From the NCBI GenBank assembly GCA_963682055.1, contig OY821741.1, forward strand, positions 14,513,197-14,577,196: a DNA stretch of 64,000 nucleotides, given 5' to 3'. Shown in pieces: positions 1-11,001 of this stretch. Within the stretch, counting starts at the first letter, position 1. Each line of letters opens with the position of its first letter. The DNA comes from Primula veris (Eukaryota; Streptophyta; Magnoliopsida; Ericales; Primulaceae). Both the position numbers and the translations under genes were made by a program. The notes below the pieces were generated by a model. That model searched no databases and was not told the DNA's origin. It saw only the letters and a program-made list of their open reading frames with translations.

Positions 1-399
1 TCTAATTCATGGTAATTCTTGGTACAATCACGCAATTGTTATTTATGACATAGACTTAATATAGTAGTCAACCAGGTAGCATCATATATTAATCAAAACA
101 CAATTGTAATTCTAACATGCAAACTCCAAACAAGTTATTTCAACTGTAATTGACATAGGTTTATTATAGGTATCCAGTTTGTAAACTAGCATATGGCATA
201 CAGTGATACAACGAATTACTTTTTTTTTCATGCGTTTTGATCATACGTGTAAGTATAAGAAAAAAAAATACCGTACCTTGCTATGTTGTTGAAGGTCAAT
301 ATAGCAAAACCCTAAAATTCCGAATAAACCTCAAGGTTTATAAATACCCAATATCCGCGAGCGTATATCCTATTCTCCGCGAGCATCGTGCTGATAACG
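1..399 (-). mobile_element. Internal leader of a reverse Ty1-copia-like element, cut by window edge
   Basis: The stretch lies directly inside the LTR at 400-600. Read on the minus strand it starts with CGTTATCAGCACG, a primer-binding-like sequence I recall from several plant copia elements. No gag frame is visible before the window edge; the plus-strand 94-aa frame at 237-521 runs across the leader and LTR and looks meaningless. Assignment rests on position next to the LTR, so it is moderate at best. It could instead be unrelated AT-rich DNA. Confidence 0.4.
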
Positions 400-594
400 T
401 GTTGTGTGACATATTAGCTCACATATATATGTATATAGATATAGAGAGATACAACAAGAGGGTCTTTATTAATCAGAATGTATCAATACAAGAGGATCCT
501 AACCTTCTTTATATAGAATAGGTTAGGGTTATACAAGATAGAAAGCCCAACTTAGGCCCACTATGAGTAAGGCCCAATAGTCCAATAATATCCT

Positions 595-600
<6 letters not shown>
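400..600 (-). repeat. Small LTR (201 bp) of a reverse copia-like element
   Basis: The segment begins TGTTGTGTGAC and ends CCTACAACA, so it has TG...CA ends and an inverted TGTTGT/ACAACA terminus. The inner side carries a PBS-like sequence. The outer side abuts an (AT)n tract, which hides any target duplication. A solo LTR is possible, but the PBS-like inner flank suggests a full or partial element extending left. Confidence 0.5.

Positions 601-657
<57 letters not shown>
601..657. repeat. (AT)n microsatellite
   Basis: Nearly pure AT dinucleotide tract. The same place in the unit copies at about 19.52 and 48.94 kb also holds TA repeats of other lengths, while the 37.65-kb copy has almost none, so the tract is length-variable between copies. 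Confidence 0.9.
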
Positions 658-661
<4 letters not shown>

Positions 662-1506
662 CACACATTTATACTGATATACACATATAGAGGGAGGATC
701 CATACACAAGTTAATTTTACACATTATCGACCTTTTTCAAGACGACGGATTTAGGGAAGAAACAACATTGACTCGGCCTGAACATCGAGTCCTGTAATGA
801 TAAAATCTGAATACATGATTTTTTCTATACCTAAAAGATGATATGATAGTTTGGTCATGATTTTGTTAACATGTCATATTCTCTCATGATTGTTCGACCA
901 CTTACATTGATATAGACACATCCCGTCTCTGAAGTGATGTTGACATTGGAGCATAATGTCTAGGTAAATAAGCGGTAAAGTTTTTTGTAATTACTAGCCA
1001 TATGATAACAAATTACGAGCTTCAGAAGCCTACCGTGTGTATGAGTGGATGAGAGGGAAAATGCCAGAAAGTGAATGAGAGGAAATATTAGGAAAGTATT
1101 AGAGCACCAACCAAGTATATGTATTTTTAGTGTATATAATATATACATGTTCATACTGGCATGTGTTGTCTTGAGTGGCAAAAAATGAATGTCAAAAACC
1201 TTTGTTGTCTCATGTTTAAACTAGTTGATATATGCATGTATACGTATTCGTTTTCAGATGGCTAAAGCTATATTATAACGAGAACAGGTTTTTGATTAGT
1301 GGTCTATTAACAATTGTTTTTAAAGTGTTAAGTTAACACCTTGAATAGAGCTCGCGGTCTTCACAGTGTTTGGAATTAATTTGTGGATGAGAAAGAGAAA
1401 AGCGACAAAAAGAAATTTACAGAAAATAAAGGGAAGAGACTTTGAGAACATAAAATGAGTTATGTATTTTTTTTATTGTATATGTGCTGATGTCATAAAC
1501 ATTTTT
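658..1506 (+). repeat. Array unit copy 0: intron-like module of the RLT-like fragment
   Basis: Near-identical to segments starting about 19588, 37651 and 48964, and a diverged relative of about 29110-29800. In the 28.1-30.1-kb copy this module lies inside a GT-AG intron between two RLT-like exons, so it is probably intron-derived. It has no convincing coding frame; the antisense 73-aa frame at 960-1181 recurs because the DNA recurs. The copy stops abruptly at the SIRE LTR and lacks the last exon that follows in other copies. Confidence 0.75.
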
Positions 1507-2142
1507 TGTTAAGAACTCAGATAGCTAAATACTATTTGTTATCTATTGGTTTGGACTAAATAATCCTACTTGTTTGTTAAGAACTGAGACAGCTTTTTGG
1601 TTTCAAGTAATGTTACAACCTCAGTTATAACCAACTAAGACAGTGTTGTTGGTTTCAAGTAATGTTGCAACCTCAGTTACAACCAACTGAGACAGTGTTG
1701 TTGGTTTCAAGTAATGTTGCAACCTAAGTTGCAACCACAGTTCCAACCTCCTGTTCTGCAGGATTCTGTTCAGTTTTGTTATTCTGCATTACTAATCTTT
1801 AATGATAATTATTTGTTTTAAAGTATGCAGGATATATTCTCATATGCTTTTAAAGGTTTAGTTCGTTTATATTGAGAATATTAAAGTGGTAAGGAAATAT
1901 GTTTCCTAAAAGATATAAGGAAATTAGTTTATAAAGATGTGTTTCCTTTAAATAGGTAAATCTATATCTCTATTCTTATGCAAATCTTTATCACTTGTTT
2001 CAATCTTTGTTCCTTATCAAAATAAGTATGATACGTTTAAGATTGAATGAAATATGGAGTTAATGTTTCATATGTATATTTAAAGATGTTATCTCTAAAA
2101 GATATTATCTTATATGTTTCCTTGCTGAAGGAAAAGACTAAC

Positions 2143-4485
2143 AAATAATGCCACATAGGTACCACTTTTGAAATTATATTACTCTTATGTACCTCCATAA
2201 TTTCATATTCCCTATAGGTACTACTTTTTAATTATTTATTTTATTTACCAAAACGCAATATACATATTTCATAAAAAATGGAAAAAAAACACATAAAATT
2301 ATATAAAATGCAAAAAATCTCAAAATAAATGAAAAAAAATCACAAAAAATTGTAAAAATAAAAAAAATGTATTTTTATTAAAAAAAACACAAAAAATCAC
2401 AAAAAATCACAAAAAAATCACAAAAAAATCACAAAATATTATAAAAATATAAAAAAAACTAAAAAAAAATCACAAAAAATGAAAAAAAATCACAAAATAT
2501 TATAAAAAATGAAAAAATCACAAAATATTAAAAAATATAAAAAATATAAAAAATTTATAAAAAATCAAAAAAATCACAAAAAAAATCACAAAAAAATCAC
2601 AAAAAAAATTAAAAAAATGAAAAAAATCACAAAATTATAAAAACAAAATGAAAAAATTGAAAAAAAAATAAATCACTTTTATTGAACTTTATGCACTTTC
2701 GACTGTACTAGATGCATTTTTAGCTGAACTATATGCACATTCAGCCGAACCAAATGTACTTTTAGTTGAACCAGATGCAGTTTTTACAGAACGATATGCA
2801 CTTTTATTGAACTAGATGCACTTTTGTCTGAACCATATGCAGTTTCAACTGAACTAGATACACTTTTAGCTGAACCATATGCACTTTCAGCCGAAGCATA
2901 CGCACTTTTAGTTGAACTAAATGCAGGTTTTACAGAACGATATGCACTTTTATTGAACTAGATGCACTTTTGTCTGAACCATATGCACTTTCAGCTGAAC
3001 CAGATACACTTTTAGCTGAAACCATATGCACTTTCAGCTGAACCATATGCACTTTCAGTTGTACCAAATGCACTTTTAGTTGAATCAGATGCATTTTTAA
3101 CAGAACTATATGCACTTTTGACTGTACTATATTCATTTTCGACTACACTATATGCACTTTTGACTTAACTATATGTACTTTTCACTAAATTAGATGCACT
3201 TTAAGCTGAACCAGATGTACTTTCAGCTGAACCAGATGCATTTTTAGCTGAATTATATGTATACTCACTTTTATTGAACTATATTTACTTTCGACTGGAT
3301 TGTATGCATTTTCAACGGAACTAGATGTACTTTCAGTTGAATTGAATGCAATTTCGACTCAAATTTATGCATTTTTGACTAACTATATACACTTTCGACT
3401 GAACTATATGCACTTTTATTGAACTATATACGCTTTTGACTGAATTATATGTATTTTTGACTGAATTAGATGCTTTCAGCTCATTCAGATTAAAAAAAGG
3501 CACATTTATCATGGAAAAACCATTTTTTTATATTAAAAAAATCACTTTTCGGTATAAAAAGTGTTATATTGACAAAAAAAAAATATATTTTTTGTAATTT
3601 TTTAAAAAGTTTATGATTTTTTCATTTTTTTTATAAATCTTTTTTTTTTTGTGATTTTTGTGATTTTTTATAATTTTTATAATTTTTTTGTGATTTTTGT
3701 TATTTTTTATAATGTTTTGTGATTTTTTGTGATTTTTGTGATTTTTTGTGATTTTTATATAATTTTTTCGTTTTTGATTTTTTTATTTTTTTTTATAATT
3801 TTTTATAATATTTTGTGATTTTTTATAATTTTTTGTCATTTTTTTATTTTTGGTATAAAAAGTGTTATATTGACAAAAAAAATTACATATTTTTTTTGTA
3901 ATTTTTTAAAAAGTTTGTGATTTTTTATAATTTTTTGTAATTTTTTAAATTTTTTATAATTTTTTATAATTTTTATAATTTTTTATAATTTTTATAATTT
4001 TTTATCATTTTTATAATTTTTTTGTGATTTTTGTATTTTTTTAATAATTTATTGTAATTTTTGGTGATTTTTTATTTATTTTTTATAATTTTTATAATTT
4101 TTTTGTGATTTTTGTATTTTTTTAATAATTTATTGTAATTTTTGGTGATTTTTTATTTTTATTTTGTGGTTTTTTTGATTTTTTATAATTTTTTATTTTT
4201 TTTGCGATTTTTTTTAATAATTTTTTGTTATTTTTGTTATTTTTTATATTTTTTGTGATTTTTTTCATTTTTATAATTTGTTTGTGTTTTTTTTTATTTT
4301 GTTGTAATTTAAAACTATTTTTTTGGGTTTATAGAAAGATAAAATATGTATATTATATTTTGGTTTGTATGACAATTTAGTAAATAAACTAAATAATTAA
4401 AAAGTGGTACCTATGAGAAATGTAAAATTATCAAGATACCTAGGAGAAATATAATTTGCTATGAGCTACTTATAGGGAATTACCC
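2143..4485. mobile_element. Foldback (MULE-like) element inserted in the LTR
   Basis: The 10-bp sequence AAAGACTAAC occurs on both sides (2133-2142 and 4486-4495), and the uninterrupted 3' LTR has it once. The two ends are inverted copies: the first 51 bases match the reverse complement of the last 51 at about two thirds of positions, and similarity continues beyond 100 bp (shared TAGGTACYACTTTTTAATTA). Inside, an A-rich left arm with AAAATCACAAAA repeats mirrors a T-rich right arm with TTTTGTGATTTT repeats. No transposase frame is present. A 9-10-bp target duplication and long inverted repeats suit a non-autonomous Mutator-like or foldback element. Confidence 0.85.
2690..3485. repeat. Minisatellite in the centre of the foldback element
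   Basis: About 30 degenerate tandem copies of a 22-26-bp unit of the form TATGCACTTTTAGCTGAACC (variants AGATGCACTTTCGACTGAAC). It separates the two inverted arms as the loop. The antisense 68-aa frame at 2930-3136 only reflects this periodicity. Confidence 0.85.
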
Positions 4486-5082
4486 AAAGACTAACTCATA
4501 TTTCCAAGATAGTTATTAACAGGTAATATCTTATGAAGATTGAGGTCAATCCTACGCTGCAATATATCGTGATAGATGGAAAGATTGAAGCCAATCAAAA
4601 TAGTCAAAAGAAATCATCAAGATCTTGAAGAAAGAAGATTGTTTTTACTTGTATAAATAGTTGATAACCTAGCTTGTAAAAAGTGCGTTTTCTAAATTAT
4701 AAAGAACTCATTCTAGAGAGAATACACAAAGAGCTTTTCAAAAGAAAAACAATGGTGGGATGCCATTGATATTTTGAGTGATAGTTATAAGGTAGGAGCA
4801 ATATAGAGATAGGCAGAAAAACTTAGAGGGAGTCTGAGTGTTTTTCAATAAGACTTGAATCATATATTGTAAGCTTTTATAATATCATAATCTGGGTGAG
4901 TGCCCCGGAGACATAGCCTAGTTGGGTGAACTCCGTTGTTAAATGTGCGTGTGAATTATTTCAAGTACATTTAACTTTACAAAGTTCTGTCCATTAATTT
5001 ACTTAGGTTCCAACTGTGGTTGCAACATCACTTGAAACCTAACTGCAAAACTGCAACTAAAACAGCGGATAGGAATTTCAAT

Positions 5083-5094
5083 TGGTATCAGAGC
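5083..5094 (+). other. Primer binding site
   Basis: TGGTATCAGAGC lies two bases after the LTR end and is complementary to the 3' end of plant initiator tRNA-Met, the usual primer of Ty1-copia elements. Confidence 0.9.
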
Positions 5095-5139
5095 TTTACA
5101 CTAGATCTTACTTAGTGTGGATCCTGTGTTCTGGTAAAG

Positions 5140-6792
5140 ATGGAATTAATGAGGGAAGGAAACGCATTCAACAAACCACCATTGCTTGAAGGAGGAGTCA
5201 ACTATGGAGTATGGAAAATCAGAATGAGGTCTTTCATTAAACAGCAAAATGAACATGCATGGAAAACAGTATTGTATGGTTGGGAGGTTCCAACTGTTAC
5301 TGATGGTGAAGGTGATCTAGTTTATGTACCTGAAGACAGATGGTCTGCTGATGAGGATAGAAAATCAAGTGCAAACTCAACAGCAATAAACTTGATCTTT
5401 GCTGGTGTCACTCTCAGTGTGTTCAGGTATATCTCTCATTGTGAGCCAAAGAGGCATGGGATATTTTGCAAATAACCTTTGAAGGAACTGTTAAAGTAAA
5501 AGCCTTTAAACTCCAACAATTAACTATTCAATTTGAAAATTTAAGAATGGAGGAAGAGGAAACCATTGAAAAATTTAATGGTAGAATTTGTCATATTGCC
5601 CATCAAGCTGGAACCTTAGGTGAAAAATACAGTGATGCTAAACTTGTTAAGAAAACTCTAAGGTCACTTCCAGAAAGGTTTGAAATTAAGGTTACAGCTA
5701 TTGAAGAGTCAACAGACTTAGATAATCTAAAACTTGAAGAACTTATAGGAAATCTAAGCACTCATGAGCTAAATTCTTCAAACAAAAGAGACCAGAAAAA
5801 GGAATAGCCTTTCAGGCTAAGAAATATAAATCTAAGGTCTGTGATAAATGAGTGATGAAGAACAACTGGCCTTCTTTGCTAAAAAGGTTTACAAAAAGTT
5901 TTATAAAAAAAAAACATGATGATACTGGAACATCCACAAACTTTCAGAAAAGGGATAGTCAATTTAAGTCAGAATCTAGATTTAATAATAACCCTAAAGG
6001 AAAGTGGAATCCTAAAGAGAAGGATGACAGAGAGTATAAATCTAGAGAAACTCAATGCAGAGAATGTAGAGGTTATGGTCACATTCAGTCTGAGTGTGCA
6101 AATACTTTAAAAAGGAATAAAAATGCTTATATAACCACTTACAGTGATAGTGAATATGAGAGCAACAGTGATGAAGAGAATGAATCTAACTTTGTTAATT
6201 TTATGGGAAGAATCCCTGAAAAAGAACCTTTGAATGAAAGTGACTGTGAGTCTGTTTCAACCTCTGTTACAACTGCTCTTAAAACCTATAGCAGTGATGA
6301 GGAAGAGCCCTCTGATGAGAATATTACTCAACAGTATCTTGTTCTTTATGAAAAATATCAATGTCTGAGTATTGCTCCTTGATCATAAATAACCTTAATG
6401 CTAATCTAAAAGATGAGGTTAAAAATCTCACTGAGCAACTCAATACACAACTGGTTGAGCTAACTGAAACCAAGAAGAAAATAAAACTGCTGAATGTTTC
6501 TGCTTCAGAAAAATTAGATAACATGCTGTCCTATTCTAGAGGATCTAAAGATAACAGTGGTTTAGGTTACTATGGTTATGAAAGCACAGGAAAAACTACC
6601 TTTGTTAAAGCTGTTGCTAAAGCTGAAACTCATGTGTCTGACAATAAGGTTAGAAGTACAGTTGCAACCAAGAATAAACTGAATCTTGCAACCAAGAAAA
6701 AACTGAATATCTTTGAGGATAAATCTACTTTTAGGTTAAAACTGTGTAACTTCTGTAAAAAACCGGTAATTCAGAAATCAAGTGCTACTTAA
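5140..6792 (+). pseudogene. gag: gag of the SIRE element, frameshifted
   Basis: Encodes the capsid/nucleocapsid polyprotein. Starts MELMREGNAFNKPPLLEG and continues through a UBN2-type gag domain in another frame (5466-5807), then a zinc knuckle CRECRGYGHIQSEC (C-X2-C-X4-H-X4-C) at about 6057-6098, an acidic stretch and a coiled-coil-like segment (6361-6700). Compared with the relative at 61972-63606, a 4-base deletion near 5442 causes the first frameshift. Further shifts lie near 5800-5900 (an A run) and near 6360. An in-frame TGA (5849-5851) and the stop at 6790-6792 separate it from pol. It cannot make a full Gag. Confidence 0.85.
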
Positions 6793-6827
6793 AAAGGAAC
6801 AGGAAATATATTTCTCATAAAAACTGG

Positions 6828-9800
6828 TTGGCATCTTGCTGTCAAAAAATGAACTGGGTCTGGAAAGTTAAAAGAAAAACTACCTTAATTGCCAATAATA
6901 AAGCTGTTATCACTTCTTTAAATGCTATTACTTCTAATGATTGGTATTTTAATAGTGGTTGTTCTAAGCACATGACAGGTACTGCAAGTTCTCTGAAAAA
7001 TGTCATTAATCTTACAGGGAACACTGTTGTGTTTGGAGGTGGAGATACAGGTAAAATCATTGGAAAAGGAACCTTAAACAAACCTGAAATGCCTGAAATT
7101 AATGATATATTTCTTGTAGATGGTCTAAAAGCCAATCTTATTAGCATTAGTCAACTGTGTGACAACAAAATGATTGTTAAGTTTAACAAAGATAAGTGTT
7201 TTATCACTGATCTTAATAATGATTTGGTCATGACTGGAGTTAGATCAGCAAATAGTTGTTATGTTTTTGAAAAATCTGAAAAAGATTTACCTCAGAATAG
7301 GTGCAATCAAGCTATTACTAACAATGTTGATATTTGGCATAAAAGGCTTGGTCATGTGAACTATAAAACTTTGGATAAGCTTGTTAAAGAAGAATTAATA
7401 AGAGGTATTCCCAAACTTAGTTCTAAAACCCAAGGTGTTTATGGTGACTGTGCAATAGGTAAACAGACAAAGAGTATTCACAAGAGTACCAGTCAAATCT
7501 ACACTAAGAGAGTCCTAGAACTTCTTCATATTGACTTAATGGGTCCTATGCAAACTGAAAGTATAGGTGGTAAGAAGTATATCTTGGTAGTGGTAGATGA
7601 TTTCTCCAGATACTCTTGGGTAGTGTTCTTAAGGAACAAATCTGAAACGTTTGAACTCTTTAAAACTCTGTGCTTAAAACTACAACTTGAAAAAAGTTTC
7701 ACCATTGGTAAAATTGTTAGGGTCAGAAGTGATCATGGAACTGAATTTGAAAACAACAAGTTTAGAGAGTTTTACAACTCTTTAGGTATAAGTCATGAGT
7801 TTTCTACACCAAAGACTCCACAACAAAATGGCATAATTGAAAGAAAGAATATAATTATTCAGGAAATGGCTAGAGTCATGCTTAATTCTAAGAAACTTGC
7901 CAAAAGGTTTTGGGCTGAAGCTGTTAACACTGCATGTCATATTGTCAATAGGGTCTATATAACTAAAGGTACTACCATGACTGCCTATGAAATATGGAAA
8001 GGTAGAAAACCAAATGTCAAGTACTTTCAAGTTTTTGGATGTGTGTGTTATATTCTTAAAGATGGAGAGCATCTTGGAAAATTTGACTCTAAGAGTGACA
8101 AAGGGATATTTCTTGGTTATGCTCAAAACAGCAGAGCTTTTAGAGTCTTTAATTTAAGGACAAATTGTGTCATGGAATCATATAATGTGATATTTGATGA
8201 CTTAAAAGCTGTTGATGAGATTATAGGTGATGATGAAGAATATGAGATTACAGAAAAAGAGAAAGGAGAAATTCAGCAAACAGGCAGTCCAATAGTGGTT
8301 GGAAGTCCAGTTGCAACTGAGGTTGAAACCGAGGTTGCAACCCAGAATTCAACAGAATCTGAAGAAGAAGAAGGAGGATCTCCTATACCAACTACAAGCA
8401 AGCCACGCTATGTAAGTACTCAGAAAAATCACTCTCTTGACAATGTCATAGGAGAAGTCACTTCAGGTATGAAAACCAGAGGTAAAAGAAATAATGTTGT
8501 CCACTTTGCTTGTTACATTTCTCAGTTAGAACCTAAGAACATAAAAGAAGCTTTGGAAGATAGTGAATGGATCTTAGCTATGCAAGATGAACTGTCCCAA
8601 TTTGAGAGGAATGATGTATGGACTTTAGTACCCAGACCTTCGAATAAAAATATTATAGGGACTAAATGGATCTTTAGGAATAAGAGTAATGAAGATGGAG
8701 TCATTATCAGGAATAAAGCTAGACTTGTAGCTCAAGGTTACACTCAAATAGAAGGAATAGACTTTGATGAAACTTTTGCTCCTGTAGCAAGAATAGAATC
8801 TATTAGAATGCTCTTATCACTTGCTTCCTTATATGATTTTAAGTTGTTTCAACTTGATATTAAAAGTGTCTTCTTAAATGGTTTCATTCAAGAAGAAGTC
8901 TATGTGAGTTAACCCAAAGGATTTGAAGATCTAAAATTCCCTGAACATGTCTTTTTACTGAAAAAGGCTTTGTATGGTTTAAAACAAGGTCCTAGAGCTT
9001 GGTATGATAGATTAACCAAGTTTTTAATTGAAAAAGGTTTCCACAGAGGGGTAGTTGATAAAACTCTGTTCACTAAGAAAACTACAAAGGACATCATCAT
9101 TGCTCAAATTTATGTTGATGACATTGTGTTTGGTTCCACATCTAATGATAGAATTGTTGAATTCATTTCTGATATGAAGAATGAATTTGAAATGAGTGGT
9201 GGAGGAGAATTAACTTACTTTCTGGGATTGCAAGTTAAACAAAGTGAAAAGGGCATCTTTTTATGCCAGAGTAAGTATGCTGATAATCTTGTAAAGAAGT
9301 TTGGTCTAAGTGAGAGTAAAGAGAAAAAAACCCCTATGAGTACCACTTTAAAATTGTCCAAAAATGATAAAGGTAAAAGTGTTTGTCCTAGTCTTTACAG
9401 ATCCATGATTGGAAGTCTTCTTTATCTAACTGCTAGTAGACCAGATCTTTGCTTAAGTGTAAGAGTTTATGCCAGATATCAGGCAAATCCTTTAGAATAT
9501 CACTTTCTATCTGTTAAAAGAGTTTTAAGATATGTAAAAGGCACCATTAACCTTGGTCTATGGTATTCTAAAGACACAAATCATTATCTTGTTGATTACT
9601 GTGATGCTGATTGGACTGGTAATATAGATGATAGAAATAGCACTTCTGGTGGTTGTTTTTCTTTTGGGAATAACCTTGTTTCATGGTTTAGTAAAAAACA
9701 AAATTGCATCTCTTTATCTACTGCTGAGGCAGAATATATTGCAGCTGAAAGTGGATGCACTCAACTCATATGGATGAAACAGATGCTAAATGATTATAAC

Positions 9801-10061
9801 ATTAAACAAGAAATATTAACTCTTTTTTGTGATAACAAAAGTGCAATAGATTTGGCAAAGAATCCAGTTCAACATTCCAGAACTAAACATATTGATCTAA
9901 GGCACCATTTTATCAGAGAACTAGTTGAAGAAAAGAGCTTAATTTTAGAACATGTTTCAACTGAAAGACAATTAGCAGATATTTTCACAGAGCCCCTTGA
10001 TACTAATAAATTTGAATCTTTAAGAAGTGATATAGGGGTATGTCACTATAGATCTAATTGA
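6828..10061 (+). pseudogene. pol: pol of the SIRE element: protease, integrase, RT, RNase H; one internal stop
   Basis: One frame runs the whole way except for a TAA at 8910-8912, where a CAA codon (VSQPKGFED in the family) is expected. Domains in order: protease with NSGCSKHMTG at about 6951, where the family has DSGCS, so the catalytic Asp is Asn; GAG-pre-integrase with HKRLGH and a zinc-binding part; integrase core with DLMGP, SDHGTEF and a glutamate in NGIIERKN; RT from about 8550 with TKWIFRNK, ARLVAQGYTQ and catalytic YVDD at about 9112; RNase H with DADWTG, SLSTAEAEY and CDNKSAI. The rest of the frame is well preserved. Activity is unlikely because of the stop and the protease change. 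Confidence 0.93.
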
Positions 10062-11001
10062 ATACTCTTGCTATGTATGTCTATTTTGAGTACCTTTAAT
10101 ACTTTTTATTTTCTAAGGTAAGTCTTGATTGAGATTTGAGGTTTTTACCTTGAAAAAGCCACTAATTGGTGTCTCAAAAACAGATGTGAGGTAACTTGTC
10201 TTAAAACCTCTCTGGTAATAGAGTTGCAAGCACAAAGTGCATATTTTACAAAATGGTTGCAAGCTCAGTTGCAACTCCAGTTGAAACCACATGCTCATAA
10301 TACTGAAAAATTCAGTGATTGTCTAAAGTTTGTTATGATGTCTATGATTCACATCATAGTGAACTACTAAAATGAAAAAGCCAAGACAAAGTCTTGTTAT
10401 TTTTTTTGACATCACTTATACTCTTTCCTTGCTGAGGTCATCAAACTAGTTTTTGTGTAGAGATGAAAACGGATTTGCTCAATATAAGCTCCTAAAATCT
10501 AATTTTCATTAAAGTTATTCTATGATAAACATATCTTCTTGAGTAAATTTCTAGATTCCTGTTTTTTTAATAGTTTAAATATCTTACATAATTGCTATCT
10601 TTATCTTGAATCAAGTCAAATTTCCTTTAAACTTCAACTACTTAGAATTCAAAATTTGTAGATAAATTTGTTTATTTTTGGAATGTACATCTACATTGTT
10701 TGCTGGATTTATCTTATTAAAAACACTATTCTTCGTGATTTTCTTGTTATTCAGACTTAAATATCTGTTGCTAGATAAGTTCCTATTTTTCAGAAAATCC
10801 GTTTCAAATTTGATTTGGGTGTATCTGTTTCTAATTGTAAAAAGATTTGGCCTTATAGTTTATTTATACTAATCTCTTTTACTATCCCAAATCATTAACA
10901 AAATCAGGATTACTCTCTCTCTCTTTCTATTAAAATCCCTAGGTTATCTGTAAAACCCACACAGCGAAGTTCCAAGTGCAGTTGCAACCTAGGTTGAAAC
11001 C
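10062..11001 (+). other. Spacer between pol and the extra ORF of the SIRE element
   Basis: AT-rich, with no credible coding frame; the 64-aa frame at 10678-10872 is hydrophobic and unsupported. It contains GTTGCAAC motifs at 10268 and 10981, and a pyrimidine-rich CTCTCTCTCTC run (about 10913-10926) before the next ATG. That could be the leader or splice acceptor for a subgenomic mRNA, but this is inference. Confidence 0.5.

Larger units (their letters stand above)
1507..5080 (+). repeat. 5' LTR of the SIRE element, interrupted by a foldback element
   Basis: Begins TGTTAAGAACTC and ends GGAATTTCA just before the PBS. Without the insert at 2143-4485 and one target duplication the length is about 1.22 kb, matching the 3' LTR at 12703-13926. 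It holds a tandem block of about 56 bp (1595-1745) containing GTTGCAAC motifs. A TATAAATAG-like promoter sequence is visible near 4653-4661, within the U3/R part. Confidence 0.9.

Noticed and set aside
960..1181. 73-aa minus-strand frame repeated at 37960 and 49270
   Set aside because: Lies in the intron-like module, is open by chance, and is disrupted in the 19.9- and 29.1-kb copies.
2270..2680. Short direct repeats AAAATCAC suggesting a CRISPR-like array
   Set aside because: No constant repeat with unique spacers; low-complexity A-rich arm of a foldback element in a plant genome.
2930..3136. 68-aa minus-strand frame with repeated LKVHMVQ
   Set aside because: Only the translation of the minisatellite in the foldback element; no start context or homology.
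5091..5110. tRNA gene at the PBS
   Set aside because: Only the 12-base primer complement is present, no tRNA fold.
7782..8126. 114-aa minus-strand frame inside integrase
   Set aside because: Shadow of the pol frame.
10678..10872. Hydrophobic 64-aa frame between pol and the extra ORF
   Set aside because: AT-rich Leu/Phe/Ile composition, no homology recalled, not present as a conserved unit elsewhere.
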